Assembly: GCA_910579785.1 (NCBI GenBank)
Contig: CAJTVJ010000017.1
Location: forward strand, 1 to 36,052
Source: an uncultured Christensenella sp.
Lineage (GTDB): Bacteria; Bacillota; Clostridia; Christensenellales; UBA3700
Length of the DNA: 36,052 bases
Reading direction: 5' to 3'
Shown piece after piece: positions 1 to 7,407 of this stretch (within the stretch, counting starts at the first letter, position 1; every line of letters begins with the position of its first letter). The notes beneath the pieces were generated by a model. The model worked only from the letters and a program-made list of their open reading frames with translations, was not told the origin of the DNA and made no database searches. The translations under genes were made by a program, and so were the position numbers.

Positions 1-33
1 AAATGCGTATATCAGCCGTCTTTTTGCACTAAC

Positions 34-60
34 AGAGCGCGCCCCATTGGGGTGCGCTCT
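34..60. terminator. GC-rich hairpin, possible terminator
   Basis: AGAGCGC (34-40) plus GCCCC pairs with GGGGT plus GCGCTCT (54-60) around a 3-base loop, giving a nearly perfect 12-bp stem. There is no T-run on either side, so it may be a Rho-independent-like stem without a tail, or a structural element of a feature beyond the left edge. Confidence 0.3.
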
Positions 61-172
61 TCGACTAGACGTCCTCGGAATCACGTACGCAAGTACGCTC
101 ATCTCTCGGTTGTCGTCGCACGTACAAAAATACAACTAATCTCCGCAATTTATTTAGACAAACAAGTAATAG

Positions 173-333
173 GATTAGATTTCTCCGCTCCGTTGCACTT
201 CGGTCGAAATGATCAATGCTTGGTGGGCTATGAGCAAAATATAGTCATCTCGACCAACGCGGAGAGGTCTAAACGAGTTGAAAAAATAAACGGATGAGAT
301 TTCTCCATTTCACTGCGTTACAGTCGAAATGAT
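173..333. repeat. Cluster of three dispersed palindromic repeats
   Basis: Three copies of the family described in the findings. Copy A (173-213, minus orientation) has stem ATTTC 179-183 with GAAAT 206-210. Copy B (243-274, plus) has ATCTC 247-251 with GAGGT 264-268. Copy C (295-333, minus) has ATTTC 299-303 with GAAAT 326-330. B and C form an inverted pair. The A-B spacer at 218-235 (GCTTGGTGGGCTATGAGC) reappears, inverted, near 30797-30815. Confidence 0.85.
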
Positions 334-374
334 CACATATAGTTTTATAAGCTTGTACAATCGTCGATAGCATG

Positions 375-405
375 AAGGACGGGAAACCGTCCTTGTTGTA
401 TTTTG
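375..405 (+). terminator. Terminator-like hairpin with GAAA loop
   Basis: AAGGACGG (375-382) pairs perfectly with CCGTCCTT (387-394) around a GAAA tetraloop, followed by a T-rich tract. It would end transcripts entering from the left, before the promoter at 439. Confidence 0.65.
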
Positions 406-438
406 TTTGAAAATATTTTATTTAAAATTCAAAGCATA

Positions 439-467
439 TTGAAATGTGATTTAAATAATGGTATAAT
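439..467 (+). promoter_or_regulatory. SigA-type promoter for the GH29 gene
   Basis: TTGAAA (439-444) and a perfect TATAAT (462-467) are separated by 17 bp. The predicted transcript start is near 474, giving a leader of about 34 bases that has no clear Shine-Dalgarno sequence. Confidence 0.8.
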
Positions 468-507
468 TGATTTAGCATACAGAATTTAAAAGTGTATTGT
501 AGTCAAT

Positions 508-1548
508 ATGTGTTTTAGGAAAAAAATCAAAGAAGAATATCCAAAGCTTTATAAGAACAGGCAGTTGCCGTCAACGCAGCCGACGCAGGCGCAGAAGGCA
601 AAGTTTGATAATTGGTACGGAATGTTTATACATTTTGGCATAAACACTTTTAACAATACGGAGTGGTCCAACGGCAAGCTGCCTCTTAGTATCTATGCGC
701 CGACGGGCATAGATACCGACCAATGGGCAAGAGTAGCTTATCAAGCGGGTATGCACTACGTCATACTTATCACAAAACATCACGACGGCTTTTGTCTTTG
801 GGATACGGATACGACTGACTATTGCGTAAAAAATACTTCTTGTAAGATAGACGTCGTCGACGCTATGGCAAAGTCGTGCAAAAAGTACGGCATAAAGCTG
901 GGACTGTATTATTCGCTGTGGGACAGACATGAGAAGTGTTATAAGAGACACGGCGATTACGTGGGATATATGGAGACGCATTTGCGAGAGCTTTTGGGCG
1001 GAAAGTACGGCGAGGTGTGCGAACTTTGGCTGGACGGCGGTTGGGATAAGGCGTGCGAGAAGTGGCAGCTTGACAGACTTTATGATTTGGTCAAGACGTT
1101 GCAGCCCAACTGTCAGGTGGGAGTCAATTTGACGATAGGCGATTTCAACGGCAAGAAGGGATTTGTGCAAGAGAGATACAAGCCGTATAATCAGCAGGAG
1201 GGGGATACGATGCGTATGTTCCCGTCGGATTTCAGACTTTGGGATCCGCAGATGTGCAGAGAAGACGACCCCAAACTTTTTACTTTCAAAGGCGAGAAGT
1301 ATTATCTGCCATTTGAGCACACGGTATGTTCACGCAAAGAGGGCAAGTGGTTTTTCAACGACGAATATGAAGAGAAGACCACGCTTTTGGACGTTGACGA
1401 CGTCGTTGAGCGTATCAGAATAATTAGGGCGACAAACAACTCTATTGTGATAAACCTGCCTCCCGACAAGTCGGGCAGACTTGTCAAAGGCGACGTAGAA
1501 AATCTTTATGCCATCGCCAAAAAGGTCGGGATATACAGAGAAGGTTGA
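508..1548 (+). CDS. GH29 alpha-L-fucosidase-like glycoside hydrolase
   Basis: The 346-residue protein matches the catalytic barrel of family GH29, retaining enzymes that release L-fucose from glycans. Visible signatures are the N-terminal WYGMFIHFGINTF block (about 36-48), KHHDGFCLW (90-98), YYSLWDRH (134-141) and ELWLDGG (172-178), in which Asp176 is the expected nucleophile. There is no signal peptide and no C-terminal carbohydrate-binding or beta-sandwich domain, so a cytoplasmic enzyme acting on imported oligosaccharides is inferred. The ATG at 508 lacks a good ribosome site but sits 34 bases after a predicted transcript start, and the frame has no better start before the conserved block. 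It is a single-gene unit ahead of spoIIR with no linked transporter or sugar-utilisation genes. Exact substrate is not certain, since some GH29 members act on other sugars. Confidence 0.9.
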   Translation: MCFRKKIKEEYPKLYKNRQLPSTQPTQAQKAKFDNWYGMFIHFGINTFNNTEWSNGKLPLSIYAPTGIDTDQWARVAYQAGMHYVILITKHHDGFCLWDTDTTDYCVKNTSCKIDVVDAMAKSCKKYGIKLGLYYSLWDRHEKCYKRHGDYVGYMETHLRELLGGKYGEVCELWLDGGWDKACEKWQLDRLYDLVKTLQPNCQVGVNLTIGDFNGKKGFVQERYKPYNQQEGDTMRMFPSDFRLWDPQMCREDDPKLFTFKGEKYYLPFEHTVCSRKEGKWFFNDEYEEKTTLLDVDDVVERIRIIRATNNSIVINLPPDKSGRLVKGDVENLYAIAKKVGIYREG

Positions 1549-1630
1549 AAAAGAGCCGGAAAATTTTAAAGCCGCGTATAAAAGATGAATAAATGTCAAT
1601 AATTGCAATATCAACTTTTGAGGTGAGGAT

Positions 1631-2164
1631 ATGAAAGTTATAGCAATAATATTGATATGCGCGGTATTGATAACGGTGGGCGTTGTCGCAGTAAAGCTGC
1701 AATCGTCAGAGGGAGATAAAAACCAAGAATATTTGAGGATACATATAAGAGCCAACAGCAACGACAGCATAGACCAGAGCGTCAAATATAAAGTCAAAGA
1801 GAGCATTGTGGAGTATATGACGCCCTGGCTCGACGGAGTGAAGAGTAAAGAAAGCGCTATGGAGATATTGCAAGACCATATCGGGTCTATGAAAGCCGTC
1901 GCCGACAGTACGCTATCCAAAAACGGCTATACATACAAGGCGCGCGTCAGCCTGCGCCAAGAGGAATTTCCTGCAAGGACTTACGGAGAGCTTACTCTCG
2001 ACAGAGGAGTATACGACGCCCTTATCATAGAACTTGGCAGCGGAGAGGGAGATAATTGGTGGTGTGTGGTATTTCCGCCGCTTTGCTTTGTGGGAGAGGA
2101 TAAAGACGAAGTAGAATACAAGTCTTTTTTTGCTGATCTTTATAATAAAATTTTTGGCAAATAA
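1631..2164 (+). CDS. spoIIR: Stage II sporulation protein R
   Basis: SpoIIR is the signal secreted from the forespore that triggers SpoIIGA to process pro-sigma-E in the mother cell. The 177-residue protein has an N-terminal membrane segment or signal (about 2-22), then the family blocks LRIHIRANS (35-43), FPARTYGELTL (113-123) and the diagnostic NWWCVVFPPLCF (142-153). Length fits the family. A GAGGTGAGG ribosome site lies at 1620-1628. The gene is followed by a clear terminator. It would be expected to be under sigma-F in the forespore, but I could not identify a convincing sigma-F promoter in the 82 bases between it and the GH29 gene. It is strong evidence that the organism makes endospores. 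Confidence 0.96.
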   Translation: MKVIAIILICAVLITVGVVAVKLQSSEGDKNQEYLRIHIRANSNDSIDQSVKYKVKESIVEYMTPWLDGVKSKESAMEILQDHIGSMKAVADSTLSKNGYTYKARVSLRQEEFPARTYGELTLDRGVYDALIIELGSGEGDNWWCVVFPPLCFVGEDKDEVEYKSFFADLYNKIFGK

Positions 2165-2226
2165 AAGGCTAGCTTACTATATGTTGTGTATGCCAATGTC
2201 ACAGAATACGCTGTATAGATGATAAA

Positions 2227-2262
2227 AGAATTTTTCGGGTAAGATCGGGAAATTCTTTTTTT
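2227..2262 (+). terminator. Intrinsic terminator of spoIIR
   Basis: AGAATTT (2227-2233) pairs with AAATTCT (2250-2256), the latter running into a T-run to 2262. It lies about 60 bases after the spoIIR stop codon. Confidence 0.8.
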
Positions 2263-2329
2263 GTTGTAACAATTTGTAAAGTTTTGGCATAAAATATAAA
2301 TATGCAGTAAATTTTTTGAAAAATTTTTA

Positions 2330-2357
2330 TTGACATAATATTATCATATGATATAAT
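2330..2357 (+). promoter_or_regulatory. Consensus SigA promoter
   Basis: Perfect TTGACA (2330-2335) and perfect TATAAT (2352-2357) with a 16-bp spacer. It drives the small membrane-protein gene at 2392 and suggests high vegetative expression. Confidence 0.9.
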
Positions 2358-2391
2358 ATACATAAATAAAAATTTAAAGGAGTGTTTAATT

Positions 2392-2613
2392 ATGGCAAAG
2401 AAATCAGATTACTTTGGTCTTTCTTACATAGTAAGCGTGATCTTGGCTATCATCCCGTTTACAGCTTGGATATGCGGAATAGTTACAAGATTTTCCGAAG
2501 GTAAGATCGTAGCAGGTATCCTTCGCATCTTTTTCGGCGCATGGATTTTGTGGATCCTTGACTTGATCTTTATGATTGTCAAGAAGAGCATTTGCAGAAT
2601 TCTTAACGTCTAA
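2392..2613 (+). CDS. Small two-helix membrane protein, unknown function
   Basis: A 73-residue protein with two hydrophobic helices (about 10-32 and 41-63) and basic ends, the C-terminal one reading KKSICRILNV. I do not recognise a characterised family; similar short proteins in Clostridia are usually annotated as hypothetical. It is very likely a real gene: it has a consensus promoter, an AAAGGAG ribosome site (2376-2382) nine bases before the ATG, and its own terminator immediately downstream. It is monocistronic, between spoIIR and sleB. The strong vegetative promoter argues against a sporulation-only role. Confidence 0.85.
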   Translation: MAKKSDYFGLSYIVSVILAIIPFTAWICGIVTRFSEGKIVAGILRIFFGAWILWILDLIFMIVKKSICRILNV

Positions 2614-2633
2614 GTCAAATCAACACAAAAAAT

Positions 2634-2658
2634 GCTCGCAGATATGCGAGCGTTTTTT
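2634..2658. terminator. Intrinsic terminator after the small membrane protein
   Basis: GCTCGCA (2634-2640) pairs perfectly with TGCGAGC (2645-2651) and is followed by six T (2653-2658). An A-run lies upstream of the stem, so it could also work in the reverse direction. Confidence 0.9.
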
Positions 2659-2807
2659 ATTGTCATTCATATGCGTTTTGCATAATTTATCATCAAAATA
2701 TTTAAGTATTTTCTCATTAAATAAGTCTGTATATTTTTATTGCGACGTGTCAATAATGCTCTTAGAATGAAGGGCGGCTTATGCAAAAAGCCGTCAAAGG
2801 AGCAATA

Positions 2808-3521
2808 ATGGACAACAGAAAAGTAATTGATAAAAGAGCTGTCATAAAGACTAGCGTCGCAGCTTTGGTGCTGGTCGTGACGTGCATCGTCGGTTTGCTT
2901 TGTTTTTATTCCATAGGAGAGTCCGAAGAAGTCGCGGTGCTCAAAATGGGGTCGAGCGGATCGCAGGTGCGCACTTTGCAGACAAAGCTCAACAACTGGG
3001 GATATAATGCCGGCAAAGTAGACGGTATTTTTGGATCTAATACGAGAGAAGCAGTCAAGAGATTTCAACGCAAAAACGGACTTGCGGTTGACGGCATTGT
3101 CGGAGCAAAGACGGCGGCGGCTTTGGGTATGACTCTTTCGTCGGGTAGCAGCAGCAACAGCAGCTACAACAACTCCGACGTATATCTTTTGGCAAAGTGT
3201 ATCTACGCCGAGTCGCGCGGCGAGCCGTATCTTGGTCAAGTTGCGGTAGGAGCAGTCGTACTCAACAGAGTGCGCAGTTCCTCATTCCCAAATTCCATAT
3301 CGGGAGTTATATATCAACCGTATGCGTTTACGGCGGTTGCCGACGGACAGATAAACTTGGAGCCTAATTCTTCGGCATACTCTGCGGCGCGTGACGCCAT
3401 GAACGGCTGGGACCCTACCAACGGATGTCTTTATTATTTCAATCCGGCGACGGCGACAAGCTCTTGGATATGGTCGAGAAAAGTCAAATTGACGATAGGC
3501 AAACACAAATTTGCAGTATAG
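2808..3521 (+). CDS. sleB: Spore cortex-lytic enzyme SleB
   Basis: SleB is a lytic transglycosylase that cleaves muramic-lactam cortex peptidoglycan during germination. The 237-residue protein has a membrane anchor (about 12-34), a peptidoglycan-binding type 1 domain (about 44-108, with LQTKLNNWGY and DGIFGSNTREAVKRFQ), a Ser/Asn-rich linker (109-123), and a SleB catalytic domain (about 124-237) with the IYAESRGEP motif holding catalytic Glu135. The ATG at 2808 is chosen because AAAGGAG stands 6 bases before it. An in-frame ATG at 2781 has no ribosome site and lies in an 8-bp hairpin (GGCGGCTT with AAGCCGTC) just upstream. ypeB follows within 9 bases, the usual sleB-ypeB germination pair. Forespore expression is expected from other species; no convincing sigma-G promoter was seen. 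Confidence 0.94.
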   Translation: MDNRKVIDKRAVIKTSVAALVLVVTCIVGLLCFYSIGESEEVAVLKMGSSGSQVRTLQTKLNNWGYNAGKVDGIFGSNTREAVKRFQRKNGLAVDGIVGAKTAAALGMTLSSGSSSNSSYNNSDVYLLAKCIYAESRGEPYLGQVAVGAVVLNRVRSSSFPNSISGVIYQPYAFTAVADGQINLEPNSSAYSAARDAMNGWDPTNGCLYYFNPATATSSWIWSRKVKLTIGKHKFAV

Positions 3522-3530
3522 GAGGGAGAT

Positions 3531-4892
3531 ATGTTGAGAGACGCATCGGGTCATCTCGTGATGACCAAAGGTTGGAGGACCTTTTTGATATTGATGGCGA
3601 TAGTCGCGCTTGTGGGCATAGCGTTGCTGTCGACCTTTCTTGGAATTTCCAAGATGAATGAAGAAAAGTGGAAGAGCAAGACGGAATTCAGTTATGAAAG
3701 CGCGTATTACACTTTGGCAGACAGTTTGCTCAATATGGAAAACAACTTATCCAAACTCAGAGTTACGAGAAGCGAAAATTTGGTCAACGAGATGTTGATA
3801 GACGTCGCTATGAATTCGCAGACGGCGGTAGCCAATCTGACGTTGCTCTCATACGGCGGTTACGACCTGTCAAAGGCTATTAAGTATTGCAATCAGGTAG
3901 GCGATTATTCTAAGTATCTTGCGCAAAAGATAAGTTCCGGCGGCGAGATGACCGACGAGGACAGAAAGACTTTGGACGGACTTTATCAGTCTACGTTCAA
4001 ACTCGGCAAGAGTCTTGGCGGAGTCAAAGAGAATTTGGTAGCCGGCGGCAAGATAGTCGACGGTCTTGACAAACTCGGCGGAGAATTTATATCCATTGCA
4101 GAAGGTCTTGTCGACGGCAGCATAGAATATCCGTCCTTGATATACGACGGAGCGTTCAGCGATTCGCTTACGGACAGAGAGGTCAAAGGACTTCACGGCG
4201 ACGATATAACGTCCTCGGGACAGGAAGAGCGCATAAAGGAGATACTTTGCGATTACAAGGTGGCGAGCGTAGATTTTATTGGTGAAAATTCCAACGGCTT
4301 TGACAGCTATCTTTATCAAGTCAAGCTGGACGACGGAGATATCGCCAGCGTGCAGATTGCCAAGAAGGGCGGAGCCATCGTGATGTGGGATACTTCGTTT
4401 GACGCCCAAGAGCCAAAACTCAGCGTTGAAGAGGGCAGACTTCTTGCCGAGCAGTATATGGATAAGCAGGGCTTGGAAAATATGAAGGGCGTATATGCCT
4501 GCGTGAGCGACGGCGTGCTTTACGTCAATATGTGTTACGTTGAGGACGACGTGATATATTATCCCGATATGATAAAAGTCAAAGTCTCGCTTGACGACGG
4601 CAAGATTGTGGGATTTGAGGGACTCAACTATATCCACAATCACACTCAAAGACAGCTTTCCGTGCCCACTGTGACGGAGGGGGAAGTGTCGAATATGGAC
4701 TTTGGCGGTATGTCGGTGACGTCGGTGAGATTGGCGTTGATACCGCTATCCAACGGCAAAGAGCTGTTGACCTATGAGGTTTACGGCGGTATAGAGGGAT
4801 ATAATTTCTATATCTACGTCGACGCTCAGACGGGCAAGGAAGTGAGAGTAATGCAAGTCATTGACTCTGACGAGGGCGAACTTCTGATGTAA
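3531..4892 (+). CDS. ypeB: Germination protein YpeB
   Basis: YpeB is needed to deposit and stabilise SleB in the spore. The 453-residue protein has one N-terminal membrane segment (about 18-38), a helical region (about 45-200) and a C-terminal half with PepSY-like repeats; the last is clear near LLTYEVYGGIEGYNFYIYVD, which ends in the typical DAQTGKEV. An excellent GGAGGGAG ribosome site (3521-3528) overlaps the end of sleB. Pairing with sleB supports the assignment. Length matches the family (about 450). The gene ends at a stable hairpin. Proteolysis of YpeB during germination is known for Bacillus and is not visible in sequence. Confidence 0.92.
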   Translation: MLRDASGHLVMTKGWRTFLILMAIVALVGIALLSTFLGISKMNEEKWKSKTEFSYESAYYTLADSLLNMENNLSKLRVTRSENLVNEMLIDVAMNSQTAVANLTLLSYGGYDLSKAIKYCNQVGDYSKYLAQKISSGGEMTDEDRKTLDGLYQSTFKLGKSLGGVKENLVAGGKIVDGLDKLGGEFISIAEGLVDGSIEYPSLIYDGAFSDSLTDREVKGLHGDDITSSGQEERIKEILCDYKVASVDFIGENSNGFDSYLYQVKLDDGDIASVQIAKKGGAIVMWDTSFDAQEPKLSVEEGRLLAEQYMDKQGLENMKGVYACVSDGVLYVNMCYVEDDVIYYPDMIKVKVSLDDGKIVGFEGLNYIHNHTQRQLSVPTVTEGEVSNMDFGGMSVTSVRLALIPLSNGKELLTYEVYGGIEGYNFYIYVDAQTGKEVRVMQVIDSDEGELLM

Positions 4893-4902
4893 CTTATTTA
4901 TC

Positions 4903-4945
4903 CGCACGGAACGGCAAGTATCGCTCCGTGCGAATTTATAATTAT
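4903..4945 (+). terminator. Terminator-like hairpin after ypeB
   Basis: CGCACGGA (4903-4910) pairs perfectly with TCCGTGCG (4925-4932). The following tract is AT-rich but lacks a pure T-run, so termination may be partial. Confidence 0.6.
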
Positions 4946-5127
4946 ATTTATCATTTATTATATAGATAAATAAGCAATCAATTTAAAAAAATATAAAATA
5001 TCGTCTTGTCAGCAATAAAGGGCTAAACCTATTATATAACGTTCGTCTTATTCGCCGAGTTCCTCTAAGGACAAAAGAATACTATTTCATTAAAAATCCT
5101 TAATTTATCAATAATCGCGAAAAAAGC

Positions 5128-5156
5128 TTGATTTTAATTTTTTGCTATGTTATCAT
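5128..5156 (+). promoter_or_regulatory. SigA-type promoter for prs
   Basis: TTGATT (5128-5133), a 17-bp spacer, then TATCAT (5151-5156). The predicted start near 5163 would give prs a leader of roughly 150 bases that contains a small ORF. Confidence 0.65.
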
Positions 5157-5201
5157 ATGAGTGCAGAGCAGTTTGCTTTTGAAATCTTTGAGTGAGGATA
5201 T

Positions 5202-5333
5202 ATGGATCCACATAGTACCAAATTCAATAATAATCTCAGCAACGGAGCGGACGTTTCGACCGTTGACTTTTCTTATAACACATCAGATACAATTTTTTTA
5301 ATATACGGAGGCAACAATGCGACCATTCTTTGA
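5202..5333 (+). CDS. Possible upstream ORF overlapping prs, 43 residues
   Basis: An ATG at 5202 stands 4 bases after GAGG (5194-5197), a credible ribosome site. The frame encodes 43 residues starting MDPHSTKFNNN and ends at a TGA (5331-5333) inside prs, so it covers the prs ribosome site and start and overlaps prs by 17 bases in another frame. It resembles no known protein. It may be a translated leader coupling ribosome traffic to prs initiation, or it may be chance; evidence is limited to the ribosome site and position in the predicted 5' leader. Confidence 0.35.
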   Translation: MDPHSTKFNNNLSNGADVSTVDFSYNTSDTIFLIYGGNNATIL

Positions 5334-6516
5334 GTCCATATTCAGTTTTGAAAAAGACTCTTCCAACATGGCTCTTCTGGCAATGGAGGGCGCAGCCGAA
5401 TTAGGCAAAAAAGTTGACCAATATCTTGTAAATTGGTATAACAATGAGGCAAAGACAAACGGCAAGAAGTTTTTTAAAGATACGTTTTTGGTAAAAAACA
5501 CTTGTCCGAGGTTTACGACGGGAGACGGCAAAGGTCTTATTCTTGACAGCATAAGAGGCAAAGACTTGTTTATTCTCTGCGACGTAGGTAACTATTCTAT
5601 CGAATATAATATGTTCGGCACATCCAACAGAATGTCGCCGGACGATCATTATTCGGATTTGAAGAGAATAATCGGAGCTTGCGCCGGCATTGCCAACAAA
5701 ATTACCGTAATAATGCCGTTGCTCTATGGCGGCAGACAGCACAGAAGAGTGGCGAGAGAATCGCTTGACTGCGCGCAAATGCTCAGAGAATTGGAGTTTA
5801 TGGGAGTCAAGGACATAATCACTTTTGACGCTCACGACCCAAGAGTGCAAAACTCGGTGCCTATAATGGGATTTGACAATTTCATGCCGACGTATCAGAT
5901 ATTGAAGGCTATGCTCAAAACTTTCCCTGAGATAAACATGAAGAAAGACAACTTCATGATAGTAAGTCCTGACGAAGGCGCAATGAGCAGAAATATATAC
6001 TATGCGTCCGTACTCGGTACCGACTTGGGTATGTTCTATAAGAGAAGGGATTATGCCAACGTGGTCAACGGCCGTAATCCTATCGTCGCTCACGAGTATA
6101 TCGGCAACGACGTAAAGCATAAAGATATATTTGTCGCAGACGACATAATTGCTACCGGCGACAGCATGCTCAAACTTTGTACCGAACTCAAAGCCGCAGG
6201 CTGCGGAAGGATATTCCTTTCGGCAACTTATGCGCTCTTTACGGAAGGCCCCGAGAAATTCCAAAAGGCATACGACGCAGGACTTTTTGACGCGGTGCTT
6301 TCCACCAACTTGACTTACGCAACGCAAGAACTTTTGCAAAAGAAATGGTTTATCCAAGCGGATATGTCAAAGTTTGTGGCTTACATAATTGCCGCTATCG
6401 ACCAAAACAAATCTGTGGGTCAGCTTCTCGATCCGCACGATAAAATACACGAACTTATAGAAAAATTCAATGCCGGCAAACCTCAACAGCTGGCGATGGA
6501 TATAAGCGAGGAATAA
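5317..6516 (+). CDS. prs: Ribose-phosphate pyrophosphokinase (PRPP synthetase)
   Basis: It makes PRPP from ribose 5-phosphate and ATP, feeding purine, pyrimidine, histidine, tryptophan and NAD synthesis. The 399-residue protein shows the two-domain phosphoribosyltransferase fold: MPLLYGGRQHRR (133-144) in the catalytic region, FDAHDPRVQ (170-178), VSPDEGAMSR (216-225), and the PRPP-binding loop ADDIIATGDSM (274-284). It is about 80 residues longer than the common 315-residue enzyme, with N- and C-terminal extensions, resembling the long form found in many Clostridia. The start is supported by GGAGG (5305-5309), 7 bases upstream. The next gene begins one base after the stop codon, so the two are surely co-transcribed. 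Assignment is firm; allosteric behaviour of this long form cannot be read from sequence. Confidence 0.93.
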   Translation: MRPFFESIFSFEKDSSNMALLAMEGAAELGKKVDQYLVNWYNNEAKTNGKKFFKDTFLVKNTCPRFTTGDGKGLILDSIRGKDLFILCDVGNYSIEYNMFGTSNRMSPDDHYSDLKRIIGACAGIANKITVIMPLLYGGRQHRRVARESLDCAQMLRELEFMGVKDIITFDAHDPRVQNSVPIMGFDNFMPTYQILKAMLKTFPEINMKKDNFMIVSPDEGAMSRNIYYASVLGTDLGMFYKRRDYANVVNGRNPIVAHEYIGNDVKHKDIFVADDIIATGDSMLKLCTELKAAGCGRIFLSATYALFTEGPEKFQKAYDAGLFDAVLSTNLTYATQELLQKKWFIQADMSKFVAYIIAAIDQNKSVGQLLDPHDKIHELIEKFNAGKPQQLAMDISEE

Positions 6517-6517
6517 T

Positions 6518-7174
6518 ATGAAAATTGAATGGCTGGGGCATTCAAGCTTTAAATTGACGGAATCAACCGGTACGACGATAGTCACCGACCCGTATGATAA
6601 GTCAATAGTAGGCTTTGAGATGAGCAAGACGTCTGCTGACGTCGTCACTTGTTCGCACCAACACAAAGACCACAACGCGGTCATCAGAATCGACGGAGAG
6701 CCATTGGTGCTCAGCGAATGCGGTTTTTGGGAGGTGAAGGGAGTCGACGTATCTTCGATACTGTCTTATCACGATGAAAAACTCGGCAAGAAAAGGGGCG
6801 AAAACAAAATATTCAAGTTCAGAATGGACGGAGTTGAGCTTTGTCACATGGGCGACGTAGGCGAAGAATGTACGGCAAAAATCGCCGAGGGCATAGGCAG
6901 CGTCAACGTGCTTATGATACCTGTTGGAGGCAACAATACGATAGACGCCAGGCAGGCAAAAGAGTACGTCGACTTTATAATGCCGGACGTGGTCATACCG
7001 ATGCACTTCAAGACTCCCAACAGTCAGGTGGACATAGACAAGATAGACGAGTTTCTTGATTTGTTTGACGAAGAGCAGATACGTCGTATCGACGGGCAGT
7101 CCATTGAATTTGACAGAGCGCATTTTGAGAGCGACAGCACTCTTGTAATAGTGTTTGACCAAAGTATGTTTTAA
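6518..7174 (+). CDS. Metallo-beta-lactamase-fold hydrolase (UlaG-like)
   Basis: A 218-residue protein of the Zn-dependent hydrolase group related to UlaG. It starts with IEWLGHSSFKL, typical of the family. Metal ligands fit HQHKDH (47-52, the HxHxDH motif), His110 and Asp113 in CHMGDVG, and His163 in IPMHFKT. Substrate is unknown; close relatives are annotated only as MBL-fold hydrolases. It is cytoplasmic, with no signal. Its ATG is one base past the prs stop codon, with GAGG inside the prs tail acting as ribosome site, so it is translationally coupled to prs. Whether it acts on a phosphorylated metabolite linked to PRPP is only inference from that coupling. Confidence 0.85.
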   Translation: MKIEWLGHSSFKLTESTGTTIVTDPYDKSIVGFEMSKTSADVVTCSHQHKDHNAVIRIDGEPLVLSECGFWEVKGVDVSSILSYHDEKLGKKRGENKIFKFRMDGVELCHMGDVGEECTAKIAEGIGSVNVLMIPVGGNNTIDARQAKEYVDFIMPDVVIPMHFKTPNSQVDIDKIDEFLDLFDEEQIRRIDGQSIEFDRAHFESDSTLVIVFDQSMF

Positions 7175-7177
7175 TCA

Positions 7178-7211
7178 AGCTTCGGCGGAGGCGCATAGCT
7201 TTCGCCGAGCT
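7178..7211 (+). terminator. Hairpin after the MBL gene, possible weak terminator
   Basis: AGC plus TCGGCG (7178-7187, one bulged T) pairs with CGCCGA plus GCT (7203-7211). No T-run follows directly; a T-rich tract begins about 12 bases later. It may be a processed or Rho-assisted end. Confidence 0.4.
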
Positions 7212-7407
7212 GAAAAGTCAAATTTTTGATTTTATTTTAAAACTAACGACGATTTTGATTTTATTTCTACATTATAATTATTACGCAAAAGAAGCCAAGC
7301 GCAATAAATACCCACAATAAATATAATATTATAAATATATAATCAATATATATAGATATAAACCAACGTAAACAAATCACGCATAATTTTGCATATTAGG
7401 AGATTTT

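Larger units (their letters stand above)
1..507. other. Gene-free left flank
   Basis: No convincing gene is seen here. The stretch holds a GC-rich hairpin (34-60), a small perfect hairpin with a GCAA tetraloop (CGTAC 84-88, GTACG 93-97), three copies of the dispersed palindromic repeat (173-333), a terminator-like hairpin (375-394) and a promoter for the next gene (439-467). An open frame at 52-297 runs straight through the repeats and resembles no protein. The two terminator-like hairpins suggest that transcription enters from the left of the window and ends here. Confidence 0.6.
4893..5316. other. Intergenic region between ypeB and prs
   Basis: About 420 AT-rich bases. It contains the ypeB hairpin (4903-4932), a promoter (5128-5156) and a possible small upstream ORF (from 5202). 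The stretch 4945-5125 shows no recognisable gene or RNA. Confidence 0.6.

Noticed and set aside
52..297. 81-residue open frame at the left edge
   Set aside because: It runs through a hairpin and two repeat copies, has no ribosome site and no protein-like composition.
571..1320. Minus-strand open frame opposite the GH29 gene
   Set aside because: GH29 motifs are intact on the plus strand; the antisense frame resembles nothing.
1549..1630. Sigma-F promoter before spoIIR
   Set aside because: GTATA is present near 1577, but no GG-type -10 element follows at the right distance.
2576..2770. 64-residue open frame over the terminator after the small membrane protein
   Set aside because: Contains the terminator hairpin and lacks a ribosome site.
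2781..2807. Upstream ATG extension of sleB
   Set aside because: No ribosome site; AAAGGAG clearly serves the ATG at 2808.
2659..2807. Sigma-G promoter before sleB
   Set aside because: GTATA near 2730 and CAATAAT downstream match the consensus only weakly.
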